From assembly GCF_900177625.1 (NCBI RefSeq), contig NZ_FXAU01000001.1, positions 62,001-126,000 of the forward strand: a stretch of 64,000 bases of DNA. The letters are read 5' to 3'. The notes under the pieces were generated by a model that searched no databases, was not told where the DNA came from, and worked only from the letters and a program-made list of their open reading frames with translations. The position numbers and the translations under genes are program-made. Positions within the stretch are counted from its first letter, which is position 1; every line of letters begins with the position of its first letter. Below, piece after piece: positions 61,417 through 64,000 of this stretch. The stretch comes from Sphingobacterium psychroaquaticum. GTDB lineage: Bacteria; Bacteroidota; Bacteroidia; Sphingobacteriales; Sphingobacteriaceae.

Positions 61417-62136
61417 ATGAAAAAAAATATAAATCTCAATAATCTAATAGGCATTCCTAAGATTTATATAGATAAGCTTGAAAAACATAAAAAAACCTTT
61501 TTAGACAACGAGTTCTTGGAGCATATCTTAGAAGGTAAAGAGATCAATCAGCTGGTAAAGGAAATCAATGAAGTTTGCCTTAAAGCGAGTATTTATGGTT
61601 TTCATTACACGAGAGCAATTCCAGAGCATATTATTGAACAGGGGCTTAGGTGTAGAACCGGCGAGGAGATAAGACAATGCTTTATCAATAATCACGGCAA
61701 CTTACTTTCAAGTAATGAACTGGAAACTGTACTACAAGCTTGGAACAAGCACTTTGATTATAGACAAAAAGAGTCAAGAGATAATTATTTATTCTTTAAT
61801 TTCACAACTTCTGCTCTTTACAATGGCGGTGCAGAACCATTGCTGGTGAATTTTGGAGGAGAACAAATTTATATGCCAATTTTCGAGATGGATTCTATTT
61901 CTGCTAAAATAAATAATTTAGGAATTCCCATGATTCTTAAATGCACACTAAACCCAAATAAGATAAATACATTCTATGAATATCCATGGGGCAAAATAGC
62001 TGTATCTACATTCCATGCACTATGTAATCCAAAAGCATGTAGATTAGATCAGGACGGTTACCAATCTATTAATGTGCAACCTACTGAAATTGAGATGTTT
62101 TATTATGATAGTTCCCAAGATTTTCGATTAATTTAA
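61417..62136 (+). CDS. Uncharacterised fourth gene of the Gabija-like operon, possible ADP-ribosyltransferase fold
   Basis: This 239-residue protein has no family I can name. After about 60 helical residues comes YGFHYTRAIPEHIIEQGLR, which resembles the N-terminal H-x-T...I...GL pattern of DarT-like and other ADP-ribosyltransferases. NYLFFNFTTSALYNGGAEPL and FGGEQIYMP follow, and near the C-terminus VQPTEIEMFYY, where such enzymes carry a catalytic glutamate. The match is faint and could be coincidence. It closes the four-gene run gajA-gajB-(60529)-(61417) and meets a convergent receiver-domain gene 24 bases on. It could be a toxin-like effector or a regulator of the nuclease. Confidence 0.5.
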   Translation: MKKNINLNNLIGIPKIYIDKLEKHKKTFLDNEFLEHILEGKEINQLVKEINEVCLKASIYGFHYTRAIPEHIIEQGLRCRTGEEIRQCFINNHGNLLSSNELETVLQAWNKHFDYRQKESRDNYLFFNFTTSALYNGGAEPLLVNFGGEQIYMPIFEMDSISAKINNLGIPMILKCTLNPNKINTFYEYPWGKIAVSTFHALCNPKACRLDQDGYQSINVQPTEIEMFYYDSSQDFRLI

Positions 62137-62160
62137 AGGAATTGAAAACATTTTTACCGT

Positions 62161-62547
62161 CTACACAGAATCAATAAGAGCCTTTTTTAAATCATCTATA
62201 TCAGTACCAAGTAAGAAATAGCTTAAAAAACCAATATCAATTATATCTTTTGCGATTTTTTCATCATCAATATCACTATGTGCGATCAGTTGAATAGTTG
62301 GATAAAGGTTTCTTAATTTTTGAAGTTGCTTTAATATACTCTTATCATAAAAATCAAGATCAATAATACAGATCTCTGGTAATTTTTTGATCACTTCTAA
62401 TTCAGATATTGCGTTTTCAATGTTTTCAGTTTGGAATAAAATTTCAAATTTTGCACTTAATAAATCAGTACATATTTTATCTATTATCGGACTTTTGTCA
62501 TTGATAAATGCAATCGAAACTTTGTCTTGTTTTGTGTCAGTATCCAT
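62161..62547 (-). CDS. Stand-alone response-regulator receiver-like protein
   Basis: This 128-residue protein has a CheY-like receiver pattern. Acidic residues near the N-terminus (FINDKSPIIDKICTDLL) and a phospho-acceptor aspartate in EICIIDLDFYDKSILKQL are present. A Ser in IQLIAHSDIDD takes the switch position, but the conserved lysine of the K-P loop is absent (IDIGFLSYFLLGTD). No output domain follows, and no kinase gene is nearby. It may be a degenerate phospho-switch or a protein-protein adaptor of the element. It is read toward the Gabija-like operon, and a 107-nt nested hairpin lies in its 5' region. Confidence 0.65.
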   Translation of the reverse strand: MDTDTKQDKVSIAFINDKSPIIDKICTDLLSAKFEILFQTENIENAISELEVIKKLPEICIIDLDFYDKSILKQLQKLRNLYPTIQLIAHSDIDDEKIAKDIIDIGFLSYFLLGTDIDDLKKALIDSV

Positions 62548-62617
62548 ATCAAATTATTTATTCGATTAAGTAGAGTACTGCAAAAAAAAGAAAGTGCAGG
62601 CCACTACAACTTATCGA

Positions 62618-62724
62618 TACTGAGGCACTGGTATACCCGACAACGAATAAGCGAGCGCCCACACCTATAGCGTGAGCGTTCCTACTTATTGTCTTGTCGT
62701 CTTAAAAATTACCAGTTTTCAGTA
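62618..62724. other. 107-nt nested hairpin between the receiver gene and the HTH genes
   Basis: Paired segments nest from outside in: TACTGA/TCAGTA, ACTGGTA/TACCAGT, GACAA/TTGTC, AATAAG/CTTATT, and GAGCGCCCAC/GTGAGCGTTC (one mismatch and one wobble), closing on a nine-base loop near 62662-62670. On the minus strand it is followed by a possible competing stem (AGTGC at 62629-62625 with GCACT at 62597-62593) and a T-rich run. It could be a structured leader of the receiver gene, a small RNA, or a transfer/replication site. Confidence 0.6.
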
Positions 62725-62833
62725 CCAAGACTTAAAGCAAAAACACTTTAAGATTTTTATATTTTACTAAGCAAAGATAATAATGTTCACAATGTTATAC
62801 AACTATCAAAATGCTTATTCAGCTTACAGATTA

Positions 62834-63121
62834 TTATTTATTCATCACATAGTTTTGTTCCAATACGTTCGCAATATCCGATTGCTTAAAAATGATTTTG
62901 CCCCCAATCTGAACGAAGGGCAAAATTTTATCGTCCCGGTACTGTTGTAAAGTGCGTTTACTTATATGCAGTAACTTACACACGTCCTGTCCTGACAGGT
63001 ATATTTCACCGTTCATTACTGGCCGGAAATTTTGCAGTATCAACTCTATATTTTCCCTAAGCTCTTCCAGTTTTTTTCTGTGGGATGCCAGTTCCATAGC
63101 ATCATCAGTCAGTAGTTCCAT
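62834..63121 (-). CDS. Helix-turn-helix (excisionase-like) protein
   Basis: This 95-residue protein has a coiled N-terminus (DDAMELASHRKKLEELREN) and a MerR/excisionase-type winged helix: LSGQDVCKLLHISKRTLQQY, then RDDKILPFVQIGGKIIFKQS and a final helix. Such HTH_17-type proteins come in pairs beside the transfer genes of Bacteroidota conjugative elements and control excision or transfer. It is preceded on the same strand by a similar HTH gene whose 3' end it overlaps by 17 bases, so the two form an operon. Confidence 0.85.
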   Translation of the reverse strand: MELLTDDAMELASHRKKLEELRENIELILQNFRPVMNGEIYLSGQDVCKLLHISKRTLQQYRDDKILPFVQIGGKIIFKQSDIANVLEQNYVMNK

Positions 63122-63413
63122 GTCTTTCCTCTTTAATGCTTTTATTAAATTCCAGCAAAGCCTTTACATCTGACAGCTTGAAATAGTTCTTTCTGTTGAG
63201 TTTGGAATAAGGTAATAAACCTTTATCCTTATAAGTTTGCAATGACCTTTTAGTGATATTTAGCATCAAACATACTTCCTGATTATCCAGCCACTTTTCT
63301 TCTTTGAAAATGGATGCATATGCCTGACTTACCGTCTGAGTAAGTTCAAGCATATCATCTAACTCTTGAGTTAGACTTTTAAAAGCCGATTTTTGTATCG
63401 CGATTACTTCCAT
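63105..63413 (-). CDS. Helix-turn-helix (excisionase-like) protein, first of pair
   Basis: This 102-residue HTH_17-type protein is built like its neighbour: a leading helix (KSLTQELDDMLELTQTVSQ), then WLDNQEVCLMLNITKRSLQT, YKDKGLLPYSKLNRKNYFKL and SDVKALLEF. The two are paralogues and may act as a heterodimer or in sequence. It is first in the minus-strand pair. A perfect dyad (ACTGTTC/GAACAGT) lies right upstream of its start codon and is a likely operator for self-regulation. Confidence 0.85.
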   Translation of the reverse strand: MEVIAIQKSAFKSLTQELDDMLELTQTVSQAYASIFKEEKWLDNQEVCLMLNITKRSLQTYKDKGLLPYSKLNRKNYFKLSDVKALLEFNKSIKEERHGTTD

Positions 63414-63414
63414 A

Positions 63415-63441
63415 ACTGTTCTTCATTTTGCTGTGAACAGT
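63415..63441. promoter_or_regulatory. Inverted repeat at the HTH-pair start, candidate operator
   Basis: ACTGTTC (63415-63421) and GAACAGT (63435-63441) form a 7-bp perfect dyad with a 13-bp spacer directly ahead of the start codon at 63413. A dimeric regulator bound here would block transcription or translation of the HTH pair. Confidence 0.45.
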
Positions 63442-63510
63442 GAATTTAATAAGGATAATTACTCTTATACTTTTGGAAGGTTTGTTTGGCTATGAGAGGT
63501 AGATTTTGGC

Positions 63511-63792
63511 TTATCGCTGTTGTATAGAAGTATTAGATTTTAATCTTTCAGATTTATCTTTATCTTTTTTTGACCCGTAGTATGTAAACAGAAATAAAAT
63601 GCCGAATATGATAAGTACGATGCTTGCTAGTTTTCCTATACGTTCAATAAAAGAAATTACAACAGACTTTTCATAACTTGAGAATCCCTCTGCTCCTGTA
63701 GAGCTTCTTCTATAAAATTTGCGACGATTGATCCAGTAACGAAGACCAAGCCCAAAGACCAATGCTATTATACCTAAAACCAATGTTTCCAT
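63511..63792 (-). CDS. Small membrane protein of Bacteroidota conjugative elements
   Basis: This 93-residue protein has two membrane helices (LVLGIIALVFGLGLRYWI and LASIVLIIFGILFLFTYYG) joined by a basic, Ser/Gly-rich loop (RRKFYRRSSTGAEGFSSYEK). From memory, very similar proteins are widespread beside transfer genes in Bacteroidota and are sometimes labelled molybdenum ABC permease, which the size makes implausible. The ATG at 63792 is used; a TTG six bases upstream is less likely. Its role in the element is unknown. Confidence 0.75.
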   Translation of the reverse strand: METLVLGIIALVFGLGLRYWINRRKFYRRSSTGAEGFSSYEKSVVISFIERIGKLASIVLIIFGILFLFTYYGSKKDKDKSERLKSNTSIQQR

Positions 63793-63862
63793 AATCAATC
63801 TATTTCAATATCATGAAGATAAATTTAGCAAATATTGATGAAACCATATACAAATTAACAGT

Positions 63863-63895
63863 AAATAAAAAACGACCTACCGAAAGGTAAGTCGT
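63863..63895 (-). terminator. Intrinsic terminator for a minus-strand transfer gene
   Basis: ACGACCTACC (63872-63881) pairs with GGTAAGTCGT (63886-63895) with one mismatch around a GAAA loop. On the minus strand it is followed by a T-rich run (63863-63871 read as TTTTTATTT). It lies 27 bases after the stop of the partial gene at the window's right edge. Confidence 0.8.
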
Positions 63896-63921
63896 TGTAA
63901 ATTGAATAGTTAACAAACCCT

Positions 63922-64000
63922 TTAATCACTACTATTAAACTGAAAACTTATCTGTTTTTCGTTTCCAAAGCTGTCAGATATCCATATATCGAAAGATTGG
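63922..64000 (-). CDS. C-terminus of a DUF3872 (TraQ-type) conjugal transfer protein, truncated by window edge
   Basis: Reading the minus strand from base 63999 gives 25 codons and a TAA at 63924-63922. The residues FDIWISDSFGNEKQISFQF closely resemble the C-terminal strands of DUF3872/TraQ proteins of CTnDOT-like elements, as I remember them (pattern DVY..D.FG...QL.FSFN). TraQ is the last gene of the transfer operon in those elements, and the terminator just downstream agrees. This shows that the conjugation genes continue to the right on the minus strand. Confidence 0.65.
   Translation of the reverse strand, partial: QSFDIWISDSFGNEKQISFQFNSSD

Noticed and set aside
62580..62760. The nested hairpin considered as a group II intron end or an rRNA/tRNA fragment.
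   Set aside because: There is no intron-encoded reverse transcriptase nearby, no domain V-type motif was recognised, and there is no cloverleaf or rRNA-like sequence.
63511..63792. The label molybdenum ABC transporter permease for the small membrane protein.
   Set aside because: At 93 residues with two helices it is far too small for an ABC permease and lacks the EAA loop. The name seems to be a propagated error in databases, as far as I recall.

Overview
The window is a piece of a Bacteroidota chromosome, most likely Sphingobacteriaceae (Sphingobacterium-like). The evidence is two FecI-type sigma / FecR anti-sigma / SusC-SusD loci, many TonB-dependent receptors and lipoproteins, weak Shine-Dalgarno signals, promoter boxes of the TAnnTTTG type, and a conjugative-transposon backbone with PRTRC genes and a DUF3872 (TraQ-type) end. 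No tRNA, rRNA or CRISPR array was recognised. All family names come from reading motifs by eye; no database search was possible.

Bases 1-42203 look like ordinary chromosome. In order: the end of an EmrAB-like efflux pair (1-2370); a sigma/anti-sigma-controlled SusCD locus that ends in a secreted metallophosphatase (2569-10535); a heme-uptake region with hmuTUV and an AraC-type regulator on the minus strand, and on the plus strand three HmuY-like lipoproteins, two DUF5018-like lipoproteins and two tandem HmuR-like receptors (10605-24894); a small two-gene ABC transporter (25205-26798); a second sigma/anti-sigma SusCD locus with DUF4843, PKD-like and TlpA-like proteins (27086-37627); a DUF4377-DUF4377-META protein; and a BamA/TamA-like protein followed by a TonB receptor. 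The divergent hmuT/hmuY promoter region carries two pairs of direct repeats, each with a 21-bp period, which are good candidates for AraC-type operators.

Bases 42204-43268 hold 2.2 copies of a non-coding repeat of about 365 bp, then the left end of an integrative conjugative element (ICE). The ICE runs from the IntDOT-like integrase (43269) past the right edge, where the C-terminus of a DUF3872/TraQ-like transfer protein enters on the minus strand. Its backbone includes SSB, DUF932, the PRTRC E-C-?-B-ThiF cassette, two HTH (excisionase-like) genes and a small membrane protein.

The ICE cargo is AT-rich and reads as a defense island: a predicted HExxH protein paired with a DUF4238 protein next to the integrase; an HD phosphohydrolase flanked by 150-bp direct repeats; a CoiA-like nuclease; a PD-(D/E)XK nuclease; a broken HNH gene; and a compact four-gene operon (56760-62136). 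That operon starts with a Gabija-like pair (GajA-type OLD ATPase-Toprim nuclease and GajB-type UvrD helicase) and continues with two unrecognised genes, one with a PD...QxK nuclease-like motif and one with a faint ADP-ribosyltransferase-like N-terminus. This extended Gabija-like operon is the best candidate for an undescribed system. Two striking non-coding structures also lie in the ICE: a run of six stem-loops at 52951-53178 and a 107-nt nested hairpin at 62618-62724.
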